From: Candidatus Brachythrix odensensis
GTDB taxonomy: Bacteria; Chloroflexota; Anaerolineae; J036; Brachytrichaceae
DNA: 64,000 nt
NCBI GenBank assembly: GCA_016714465.1
Contig: JADKDT010000006.1
Span: 121,204 to 185,203 of the forward strand
Direction: 5' to 3'
Position numbers and translations under genes: made by a program. The notes under the pieces are model-generated. The model saw only the letters and a program-made list of their open reading frames with translations, made no database searches and had not been told where the DNA came from. This document shows positions 56,007-64,000 of the stretch, in pieces (the stretch's first letter is position 1; each line of letters starts with the position of its first letter).

Positions 56007-56893
56007 TCACGAGCAGAGCATAATCTTAAAGCCGCCATATCCGAATTCATTCGCATTCAGCGCATAAATGTGGTCATTTCCACCATCATTTCCGTCTACG
56101 AGAATCTCCCCGGTCCCTGACTGCCCGCCATGCCACATTGTTGAATATCGGGATCGATCTTCGGCGAAGCCCACCGGTTCCAAGATATTCCACTTGAGGG
56201 TCAGATCTTTGTTCTCATACTTGTTCACGTTTACTACAGGTGGCCAACCCGCTACGAACTCCAGATCCTGTTTGGCACAGAACGTATACGCCGGATTCCC
56301 CGACTTGACGGCCATCCAATACGGCGAGCTCGGATCGCAAACTTCGGCAGGCCAGTATCGGTTGATAGAAGCCACGCAAAGAATCGAATCGAATTAGACC
56401 CGCCGAAATCGTCGTGATGTGCTCTCCATCGGCCAAGTCAATTCGGGTCCGTCAATCCCGAATCGACGTTGGCATCACTGTCGACAGCTTCGCAGAATGT
56501 CCCGCACGCATCCTGCTCCGTGAAGATGAAGTAGTCGGACTTCGGGAATGCCACGCGATAGGTACCCGAAGCAAGATCCGCAAAGGCGTAGTGGCCACTT
56601 AAGCCTGAAATCGTTGTGGCCACCGCACCGTTCGCGTCTAGCAGCGCCACAGGCGCGCCCGGAATCCCCTTTTCTGTTCCACCCTGAAGGCCATTCCGGC
56701 TCTTGTCAATCCACACAATCCCGCCGATCATAGCGGTTGTTGACTCTGGAGCGAGAGGCGCACGCGCGGATTCGGTCGCGGTCGCGATCAACCTGAGCGT
56801 GGCCATCGGAGCGGCCACGAATTGCACTGCAAACACCAGGCTAAGCGCCGCCGGCGCGCGCAGAAAACTTCGAGTCCCGTGGAGAGTTGTCAT
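56007..56893 (-). pseudogene. secreted protein with an SdrD_B-like domain, frameshifted
   Basis: About 295 residues. Signal peptide (about 1-30, APAALSLVFAVQFVAAPMA), then a prealbumin-like domain: IGGIVWIDKSRNGLQGGTEKGIPGAPVALLD, TTISGLSGHYAFADLASGTYRVAFPKSDY, the SdrD_B pattern of surface proteins. Near 56435 and again near 56385 the frame changes. The rest reads SINRYWPAEVCDPSSPYWMAV, LTLKWNILEPVGFAEDRSRY and DGGNDHIYALNANEFGYGG to 56007. This C-terminal part is a beta-rich domain I cannot name. Probably exported and surface-bound. Confidence 0.65.
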
Positions 56894-56960
56894 TGTCTAT
56901 GTCCGGATCGGTGACGCGGGTGGATATCGGGACAGGTCTGCCGAAATTGCCCGCTTCAGA

Positions 56961-58012
56961 TCATTCAGATGGCTTTGGGGGCAGGCGCCGATCGTGCTGC
57001 AAACGGCCCACCACAACGCCCGGGGAAATGCCCTGATGCTGCGCAAAGCGATGATTGCCTCGCGCGACGGTGATCCCGTTTCGGTGAGTGCCTTGTAGGC
57101 CGCGCGCGGAATGAGAAAGTCCCTGCGCCAAACTGGTTGGCTTCAACTTCGCGGGACATCCGTTGGAGGCGCCATCCTCCAGAAACAGATCGCGCTTGCC
57201 ATGCGGCAGGATGTGGCCCGCCTCGTGAAAGAAACTGAACCACAACTGGTCGTCCCGCTTGTATCGCAGGCTCAGTTGGATGAGCGCGCGAGAAGGTGTC
57301 AGCCAGCGCGTCGCGCCGCTGACATGCGTGCCGGGCAGCTCGGGCACGATGACCAGCGCAACCCCGCTGTCGGCGCATCGTTGAATGGCGTCTTGAATGG
57401 TCTCTTTGACGTCATTGCCGGTGGCAGATCGAATGGTCCGCAGCGCGTCGCGGAAAGCGCTTTCGTCATAGTCGGCCAATCGCAGCGCCTGAGCGTCCAG
57501 TTCGCCTCGCGCCCACGCCGCGCGCGGCCGGATCGCTGGCGAATGCCTGTGACTTGCGGCATTTAACGGGTTCCAGACAGACCGCCTCAAACTGCTCGGG
57601 GGAGGCAATCCCAAAAAACACAAGCATGTGGCGCATCAGCGCAACCGGATCCTTGTCGGGTTGGATCCAGCCCTGCTTGATCATCGCCTTGACGGGCAGG
57701 CGCTTGAGCCACGCCTTTCCCGAGTCAAGTCGATCTGCCTCACGCTGCTTCGCGAGGGCGGTCTGATAGGCCGATTCACGCGCACTCCAGAACTCGGCGG
57801 GGATGCCCAACGCGCGTTCAGCCGCAGAGCCGTGTCCGGCGTGATGATGGTCTTCCCGCCGCGCCAATCTCGTTGACAGTCTTGACGGGCCGGCCCATCC
57901 GCCGGGCCAGGTCGGTTTGCGACATGCCAAGCGCTTCCAGCGTTTCGGCGAGGGTATCCCCTGGCGGCGAGACGTAATCCGGGTTGTAGGAATTGGTGTT
58001 CATGCCTTTCAC
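56961..58012 (-). pseudogene. HigA-type antitoxin fused to an ImmA/IrrE metallopeptidase, frameshifted
   Basis: About 350 residues. N-terminal XRE domain: SPPGDTLAETLEALGMSQTDLARRMGRPVKTVNEI. After shifts near 57870 it continues RALGIPAEFWSARESAYQTALAKQ, then KAMIKQGWIQPDKDPVALMRHMLVFFGI, and after one near 57540 AGELDAQALRLADYD-like sequence, VALVIVPELPGTHVSGATRWL and the zinc motif WFSFFHEAGHILPHGKRDLFLED. Such HigA-ImmA fusions pair with RelE/HigB toxins, and one lies directly upstream. The start is GTG 58012 (overlapping the toxin stop) or ATG 58003. Confidence 0.82.
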
Positions 58013-58348
58013 TAGTGCGTGTCAACGATCTCGACAACGATGATCTGGGTGACCTGTGCCCAGTCAAGGCCTCCTGACGGGTTTTCCGGCACTGGAGACT
58101 GATTGACTTCAAAGATCAGACGATACGGATGGTCGAGGTCGACCGAAAGCTGACCCCTTCCGATCACCAACGAGTTCATGGCACCTCGGTCCGGGCAAGG
58201 TCCGCAGCACGGCCAGATTCGGCGCGGCGCGCATCTCATCGAGCCGACGGCGAATCAACCTTGCCCGTTGCTCACCGTGCTTTCGCTTCAAGAGCAGGCT
58301 ATCGTTGCACTCTTTCTCAAGCTTCTTCGAACTGAACTCGATATCCAC
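58012..58348 (-). pseudogene. HigB/RelE-like toxin, frameshifted
   Basis: Ribosome-dependent RNase toxin of about 110 residues. The first frame (GTG 58348): MDIEFSSKKLEKECNDSLLLKRKHGEQRARLIRRRLDEM... in two parts, then AVLRTLPGPRCHELVGDRKG. The second, from near 58155, reads QLSVDLDHPYRLIFEVNQSP and VTQIIVVEIVDTH to stop 58012. One base restores the frame. The gene precedes the HigA-ImmA gene with overlapping stop/start, the normal HigBA order. Confidence 0.82.
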
Positions 58349-58359
58349 GCGTATCGAAT

Positions 58360-58380
58360 ATTATACCGCAAAGGTTATAA
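58360..58380 (-). promoter_or_regulatory. higBA promoter/operator
   Basis: TATAAT (58365-58360, minus strand) 11 bases before the toxin GTG, embedded in the near-palindrome TTATACC-GCAAA-GGTTATAA (58361-58380), a likely HigA site. Confidence 0.6.
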
Positions 58381-58815
58381 AGTCGGTTCGCCCAAAGCCA
58401 CCACAGCACAGAGAATCTGGCTTGCCTCTTTGTCTCTATTGGTTTTCGGGGTAACTTATCAAGTCAAGGGCATGTCCATGTCGTCCTGAGTGCTCCCCAC
58501 TGAAATATCGCAGGGACGAACGACGGGGCTCATTGCTCAGAAACCGGCCGCTATTTGTTTGCGGAGGCATCCTGAGCGGAGAGCGGCGGCACCAGCGATC
58601 AGTAACCCACTGATGACCCGCCGCGCGCAGTCGAAGACGCTTCCGCTGGCAGGTCGATGGCAGGCGTCCTTCGACTGCGCGCTCGGCGCGCCACCGGATC
58701 GACGCTCGCGCAGGCGCTTGCGCTCGCCCGAGATGCCTGTTCTTCGCGGCGCTACCGCGCACACGCTGTTTCTGGCCGCCCTTTCGCTGAAAGCGGTCCG
58801 AACTCAGGAAGACAC
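58381..58815. other. gene-free stretch with an inverted repeat
   Basis: No credible gene between the higBA promoter and the rarA stop. It contains an inverted repeat with arms GCGCGCAGTCGAAGACGC (58623-58640) and GCGTCCTTCGACTGCGCGC (58664-58682). Confidence 0.5.
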
Positions 58816-60216
58816 CTACCGCTCCCGCTTCATCCGATCAATCTCGGCCTGCGACAGCAGCGGGCCTTCGCGACCCTCGACCCCCAGCGCTTTTCGTTGG
58901 GCCTCGCGCCAGCGGGCAAGGCGTTCCTCGACCGCCTGCTCGTAGCCCACGCCGGACGGGGCGTAGAACGACATGCCGGCGATCTCGCGCGGGAGGTAGT
59001 TCTGGGGCGCCCAATGGCCAGGCTGGTCGTGCGGGTAGACATAGCCTTTGCCATGCCCGAGCCCCTCGGCATCCCGGCTGGCATCGCGCAGATGATCGGG
59101 CACTTCGCCCGCGCCTTCGGCCTCGATCTGAGCCCGGGCCCGGAAGTACGAGCCCGCGCTGTTGCTCTTGGGCGCGGTGGCCAGGAAGAGCGTTGCCTCA
59201 ACCAGGGGATACATCCCTTCGGGCATGCCGATGTAGTCGAGCGAGGCTGAGGCCGCCGCGGCCACGACCAGGCCCATGGGATCGCCCAGCCCGATATCCT
59301 CGCTGGCCAGGATGAGCAGGCGGCGCATGAGAAAGCGCGGATCCTCGCCGGCATAAAGCATCTTGGCCAGCCAGTACAGGGCCGCGTCCGGATCGCTGCC
59401 ACGCACGCTCTTGATGAAGGCGCTGATCGTGTCGTAGTGGGCGTCGCCTTCCTTGTCGTAGAGCACGGCCCGGCGCTGGATGGAATCCTGGGCCACGGCG
59501 AGGCTGACGGCGATCACGCCGTCAGGGCCGGGCGGGGTCGACTCGACTGCCAGCTCGAGGGCGTTGAGGGCATTCCGGGCGTCCCCGCCCGAGACATGGG
59601 CAATGTGCTGGAGGGCATCGTCATCGACCCGGGTGCGGCGCCGGCCATAGCCGCGCCCGGCGTCGGCCAGAGCCCGCCGCATCAGGGTGATGACCTGGCC
59701 GTCGGTGAGCGTGTTGAGATGAAACAGCCGCGAGCGCGAGATCAGGGCGCTGTTGACTTCGAAGTAGGGATTCTCCGTTGTCGCGCCGATCAAGGTGAGG
59801 GTGCCATCCTCGACATGGGGGAGCAGCGCATCCTGCTGGCTCTTGCTGAAGCGGTGAATCTCGTCGACCAGCAAAATCGTGCGCCGGCGATACAACCGGC
59901 GGCGCTCCTTCGACTCGGCCACGACCCGCCGGATGTCGGCCACCCCGGCCATGACGGCGTTGAGCGTTTCAAAGTGGCTCTGGGTCTTATTGGCGATGAT
60001 CCGGGCCAGGGTGGTCTTGCCCGTGCCGGGCGGCCCCCACAGGATCAGCGAGGAGAACAGCCGGTCGGCCTCGATCGCCCGGCGCAGGAGTTTGCCCGGC
60101 CCGACCATCTCCTCCTGGCCAATGAAGTCGTCGAGCGTGCGCGGGCGCATCCGAGCCGCCAGCGGCGACTCGCCGGCGATTTGCTCGGCGGCGGCGTGGT
60201 CAAACAGGTCTGGCAT
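58816..60216 (-). CDS. rarA: replication-associated recombination protein RarA (MgsA)
   Basis: AAA+ ATPase that acts at stalled replication forks and single-strand gaps. It has 466 residues. Walker A GPPGTGKTT 61-69, Walker B ILLVDEIHRF with Asp118/Glu119, sensor 1 IGATTENPYFEVNSALISRSRLF, and the tetramerisation domain with MLYAGEDPRFLMRRLLILASEDIGLGDP and the C-terminal YPHDQPGHWAPQNYLP. ATG 60216 is eight bases after CATAAT with no ribosome site, so a leaderless start is likely. Monocistronic: a hairpin lies upstream and repeats lie downstream. Confidence 0.96.
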   Translation of the reverse strand: MPDLFDHAAAEQIAGESPLAARMRPRTLDDFIGQEEMVGPGKLLRRAIEADRLFSSLILWGPPGTGKTTLARIIANKTQSHFETLNAVMAGVADIRRVVAESKERRRLYRRRTILLVDEIHRFSKSQQDALLPHVEDGTLTLIGATTENPYFEVNSALISRSRLFHLNTLTDGQVITLMRRALADAGRGYGRRRTRVDDDALQHIAHVSGGDARNALNALELAVESTPPGPDGVIAVSLAVAQDSIQRRAVLYDKEGDAHYDTISAFIKSVRGSDPDAALYWLAKMLYAGEDPRFLMRRLLILASEDIGLGDPMGLVVAAAASASLDYIGMPEGMYPLVEATLFLATAPKSNSAGSYFRARAQIEAEGAGEVPDHLRDASRDAEGLGHGKGYVYPHDQPGHWAPQNYLPREIAGMSFYAPSGVGYEQAVEERLARWREAQRKALGVEGREGPLLSQAEIDRMKRER

Positions 60217-60236
60217 TGCGATGCATTATGCATTTT

Positions 60237-60283
60237 GTCAAAGTCGATATGCCCCGGCTTCGCCGGGGCATATCGACTTTGAC
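60237..60283 (-). terminator. 47-base perfect hairpin after the GT39 gene
   Basis: Arms of 22 bases (GTCAAAGTCGATATGCCCCG...) around TTC, directly after the GT39 stop and just upstream of the rarA -10. Confidence 0.68.
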
Positions 60284-60284
60284 G

Positions 60285-61967
60285 TTATCTCGCCATGAGC
60301 GCAACGTAAACCGGCAACCCGCTCCGCTCGGAGGCGACAAACACCTCGCGGACCTGTTTGCCTTGCTCGCGGGCGAGCTGCTCGAACTGGGCGCGATGAT
60401 CAAAGACGGCAAACCCCGGCGCGGTCTGGTCGCCCGCCCACAGCACGATATAGACCCGGCTCGGGTCGGTCAGCAAGGCGCGCGCCTGCTGCTTGAAGGG
60501 CTCAACCGCATCGCCGGTGAAGTAGTGGATTTCCAGCGGGCGGACCCGCCCTGCGGTCACCACCTCGATGTTGGACTTGATCCCCCAGTCGAGGGCGATG
60601 GGCTCGCCGATGCGCTGGCCATCCAGCCAGCCAGACATGGCATACACCGCGTCGGAGAAGCGCCCCGAGCCGCCCGTCCGGGCCAGGGAGGCGTGCTGCT
60701 GCTCGCTCACCCACACGTCGCGCGAGAGCGGCAGGGCGACGCAGATCGCGGCCAGGGCGACCGTGGCGAGCGGCGCCCGCGCCTGGCCAGTCAACCGCGC
60801 AAGCGACGGGAGCGCCAGGATGGCCTCGGCCGCCCACACCGCCGCGCAGGCCATCACCCACTGCGGGAGCGGCAGCAGAATAAAGATATGGGTGGCCCAC
60901 AGGCCCGACACGGTAAAGGAACTGATCGGCAGATACACCGCAATACAGGCAAGCACGGCCAGCCACTTGCGCCATTCCGGGCGCCGGATCGCCAAGGCGC
61001 TCCCGACCAGGATGCTGCCGAGAAACCAGGGCATCGCCAGGGTGTTGCCAAACGGCGCGCCGTTGTACCAGAAGTAGCTGCCGTTGAGGAACACCTCAAA
61101 ATCAGCCAGGCGCTTGCTCAGATTCCCCAAGAAGTCCGTGTTCACGACGCCGTACTGGGTCGGGGCCGCGAGCGACCCCAGCAAGAGGTTCAGGGTCGGG
61201 GCGCCCGCGCCCCCTGCCAGGCCAAGCAGGTTGAAAAGCAGCATGGGCGCATTGCCAAGGACGAAACCGGCGGCCAGCCAGGGCAGCGCGCGCAACCCTG
61301 TCCGCAGGCGCCCGCGTAAGGCGCCCCGGCGCGATGCGAGCAACCAGACGGAGGCGATAACGGCCAGCAGGGCCAGCCACCACAGAAAGACGAACTTGGC
61401 CCACAGCCCGAGACCGGCGAGCACGCCCGCGGCCAGCAGCGCAAGCCGCGCGCTGCGGCCCGCGCCCAGGCGCAGACGCGCGACATCCAGGGCGATCAAA
61501 CTCGCCAGCGAAAACACCGTCATGGTCGAGGTCACGGTGATGCCCTGGCGCGAGAACCAGATGAAGGACGGGTTGGCCGCCAGCAGCAGCACGCCCAACG
61601 CCGCCACCCGATCTCCAAACCAGCGCCGGCCGGCGAGAAAGGCCAATACCAGCGTGACGCAGGAGAAAACGATGGGCTGCAGACGGGCGGCGGCAACGCC
61701 AGGCCCAAATACGGCCATAAACGGCAGAGTGAGATAGCCGGTAATCGAGCCGAGATAATCCATCCGCATGAGCGGGAGGGTCATCCCGCCCACGCCCAGC
61801 CCGATCCCGCGCAGCAACTCGGGCGTCTCCCCTCGCATGAGCGCCAGCATCGGGGTGAGGTCAAACCCCTCGTCGTAATAGAAGCCGGGCAGGTCAAGCT
61901 GGCGCAGGGCGACGCTGAGGAAAAGCGCCAGCGCGGCGGCGACCGCAAGCCAGGGCCACTTCTTCAG
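60285..61967 (-). CDS. GT39-like membrane glycosyltransferase (ArnT/PMT type)
   Basis: Polyprenyl-phosphate-sugar-dependent transferase. About 560 residues with 11-12 helices and a C-terminal extracytoplasmic domain (about 440-560). The first loop has GFYYDEGFDL with the catalytic Asp-Glu pair (about 32-33), typical of GT-C enzymes. No ATG, GTG or TTG is well placed: the homologous sequence starts LKKWPWLAVAAAL two bases after the atpG stop, so CTG 61967 (with GAGGAAT just upstream in the atpG end) is the best guess. It occupies the place where atpD would follow atpG. Confidence 0.8.
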   Translation of the reverse strand: MKKWPWLAVAAALALFLSVALRQLDLPGFYYDEGFDLTPMLALMRGETPELLRGIGLGVGGMTLPLMRMDYLGSITGYLTLPFMAVFGPGVAAARLQPIVFSCVTLVLAFLAGRRWFGDRVAALGVLLLAANPSFIWFSRQGITVTSTMTVFSLASLIALDVARLRLGAGRSARLALLAAGVLAGLGLWAKFVFLWWLALLAVIASVWLLASRRGALRGRLRTGLRALPWLAAGFVLGNAPMLLFNLLGLAGGAGAPTLNLLLGSLAAPTQYGVVNTDFLGNLSKRLADFEVFLNGSYFWYNGAPFGNTLAMPWFLGSILVGSALAIRRPEWRKWLAVLACIAVYLPISSFTVSGLWATHIFILLPLPQWVMACAAVWAAEAILALPSLARLTGQARAPLATVALAAICVALPLSRDVWVSEQQHASLARTGGSGRFSDAVYAMSGWLDGQRIGEPIALDWGIKSNIEVVTAGRVRPLEIHYFTGDAVEPFKQQARALLTDPSRVYIVLWAGDQTAPGFAVFDHRAQFEQLAREQGKQVREVFVASERSGLPVYVALMAR

Positions 61968-61968
61968 T

Positions 61969-62892
61969 CTATTCCTCGTCGGAAAACGCGACTTCGACCG
62001 GGTTGGACGCCAGAACCTGGCGCAGCGCTTCCGCGCCACCGGCGATGTCCAGCAGCTCATTCGTGATGCCAGCCTGGCGGGCCTTGTTGTAGGTCAAGGT
62101 CAGACCCGTCACAAGCTCGCTGGCATTGTCGGTGGCGTTCTTCATCGCCACCATCCGGGCCGCGTGTTCGCTGGCCAGCGATTCGAGAATGGCCTGGTAC
62201 ACCTGCATTTCGGTCAGCCGCGGGAGCAGGCTGTCCAGGATCTGGCCGGGATCAGGCTCGAAATCGTAAGCGGGTCGCGGGCCGGTCGCCGAAGCGCCCT
62301 CCGGCAAATGGTCGGCAGTCGCAAGCGGCAGCAGCTTCTTCACCACCGGCCGCTGGGTGGCCATCGTCACAAAGTCGGTGTAAACGATGTAGACCTCATC
62401 GGCCTTGCCGGCGAGGAAATCATCGACGCAAATCTTGGTGATCGCCGTTGTGTCGAGCAGGGTTGGCTTCTGCGGCAAGCCGGAAAAGTCGGAGTGCACA
62501 TGCGCGCCGCGCCGATACAAGAAGTTGAGGCCCTTGCGGCCAACGGCGATGTAGCTGACGTTGGCGGTCTGCTCCTTGCCGAACAGAAAGGCCGCACGGG
62601 AGACATTGGTATTGAACGCCCCGCACAATCCACGATCAGACGTGATCAGCAGAATGTAGACATTCTTGACCTCGGTCCGGCGGGTCAGCAGTGGATGGCG
62701 TGTCTCGCCACCGGCGATGGAAGCGATACTGGCCAGCATCTCGCGGGCGCGCTGGGTATACGGCCGCGTCGCGGTCGCCTGGTCGACGGCCCGCCGCACC
62801 CTGCTTGCCGAGACGGCCTGCAACGCCTTGGTGATCTGGCGGATATTCTTGACGCTCTTGATGCGTCGACGGATTTCTCGTGCCGTCGCCAT
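61969..62892 (-). CDS. atpG: F1 ATP synthase gamma subunit
   Basis: Central-stalk rotor of F1. It has 307 residues. N-terminal helix ATAREIRRRIKSVKNIRQITKALQAVSASR, the Rossmann-like middle VYILLITSDRGLCGAFNTNV, and the C-terminal helix MVAMKNATDNASELVTGLTLTYNKARQAGITNELLDIAGGAEAL. ATG 62892 lies four bases after the atpA stop. The family's terminal EI(V)GGAxA is kept as DIAGGAEA. The GT39 gene follows in place of atpD. Confidence 0.96.
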   Translation of the reverse strand: MATAREIRRRIKSVKNIRQITKALQAVSASRVRRAVDQATATRPYTQRAREMLASIASIAGGETRHPLLTRRTEVKNVYILLITSDRGLCGAFNTNVSRAAFLFGKEQTANVSYIAVGRKGLNFLYRRGAHVHSDFSGLPQKPTLLDTTAITKICVDDFLAGKADEVYIVYTDFVTMATQRPVVKKLLPLATADHLPEGASATGPRPAYDFEPDPGQILDSLLPRLTEMQVYQAILESLASEHAARMVAMKNATDNASELVTGLTLTYNKARQAGITNELLDIAGGAEALRQVLASNPVEVAFSDEE

Positions 62893-62896
62893 GGTT

Positions 62897-64000
<1,104 letters not shown>

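Noticed and set aside
58490..58945. 151-codon plus-strand frame in the gap before rarA
   Set aside because: No family resemblance, overlaps the inverted repeat and the rarA end, and has no ribosome site.

Overview
The window looks like chromosomal DNA of a GC-rich free-living bacterium, most likely a member of Chloroflexota (Anaerolineae-like). This is an inference from the gene set: a heliorhodopsin, Rex, a bifunctional-nuclease (BFN) domain protein, a DUF4173 membrane protein, GT39 and GT2 glycosyltransferases, DUF4230 and DUF1177 proteins, and F1 ATP synthase alpha and gamma genes with an unusual alpha subunit. No rRNA gene is present to fix the taxonomy. One tRNA gene is seen (tRNA-Pro, GGG). 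No CRISPR array, prophage or complete insertion sequence was found.

Layout. 0-7 kb: 5' part of katG, a DGPF/YCII protein with its broken ECF42-type sigma factor, several small conserved genes, a two-domain sulfurtransferase and a heliorhodopsin. 7-7.7 kb: a gene-free region of degenerate 9/10-base tandem units. 7.7-31 kb: mostly intact housekeeping and accessory genes (etfBA, BFN protein, GT2, dnaK, phosphoglucose/phosphomannose isomerase, GDPD, DUF4173, DsbA-like, GNAT, TPR, a frameshifted crtI, yqeC, a metalloprotease, a nitrilase, tRNA-Pro, a glutaredoxin, a PIN toxin-antitoxin pair, rex, purB). 31-43 kb: a large secreted GH13 amylase with fibronectin-like and starch-binding domains, lgt, a pentaheme cytochrome c, an M20 amidohydrolase, an aldo/keto reductase, and a sugar-acid operon (YbaK-like, lactonase, KDPG-type aldolase, PfkB kinase). 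43-58.4 kb: a defence-type island with a PD-(D/E)xK-like protein, the type III restriction subunit Res, a very large STAND-like P-loop NTPase, a remnant nucleotidyltransferase (MNT), the type III methyltransferase Mod, a secreted SdrD_B-like protein, and a HigB/HigA-ImmA pair. Almost every gene in this island is frameshifted. 58.8-64 kb: rarA, a GT39 glycosyltransferase, atpG and the 3' part of atpA.

How it works together. EtfAB, Rex, the cytochrome and ATP synthase indicate respiratory or redox-balanced energy metabolism. The amylase, lactonase, aldolase and kinase indicate use of glucans and sugar acids. The sulfurtransferase, glutaredoxin, DsbA-like protein and KatG handle thiol and oxidative chemistry.

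Three genome-wide traits stand out. (1) Many intergenic gaps carry long, near-perfect hairpins with a GC-rich core around a three-base loop and arms that differ at every site, mostly at gene 3' ends. (2) At least eleven genes have a -10-like hexamer 6-11 bases before the start codon and no Shine-Dalgarno sequence, which suggests leaderless mRNAs. (3) Many frames are broken by one- or two-base indels, several in homopolymers. This may reflect residual assembly error as much as gene decay, so the calls marked pseudogene mean 'reading frame broken as given'.
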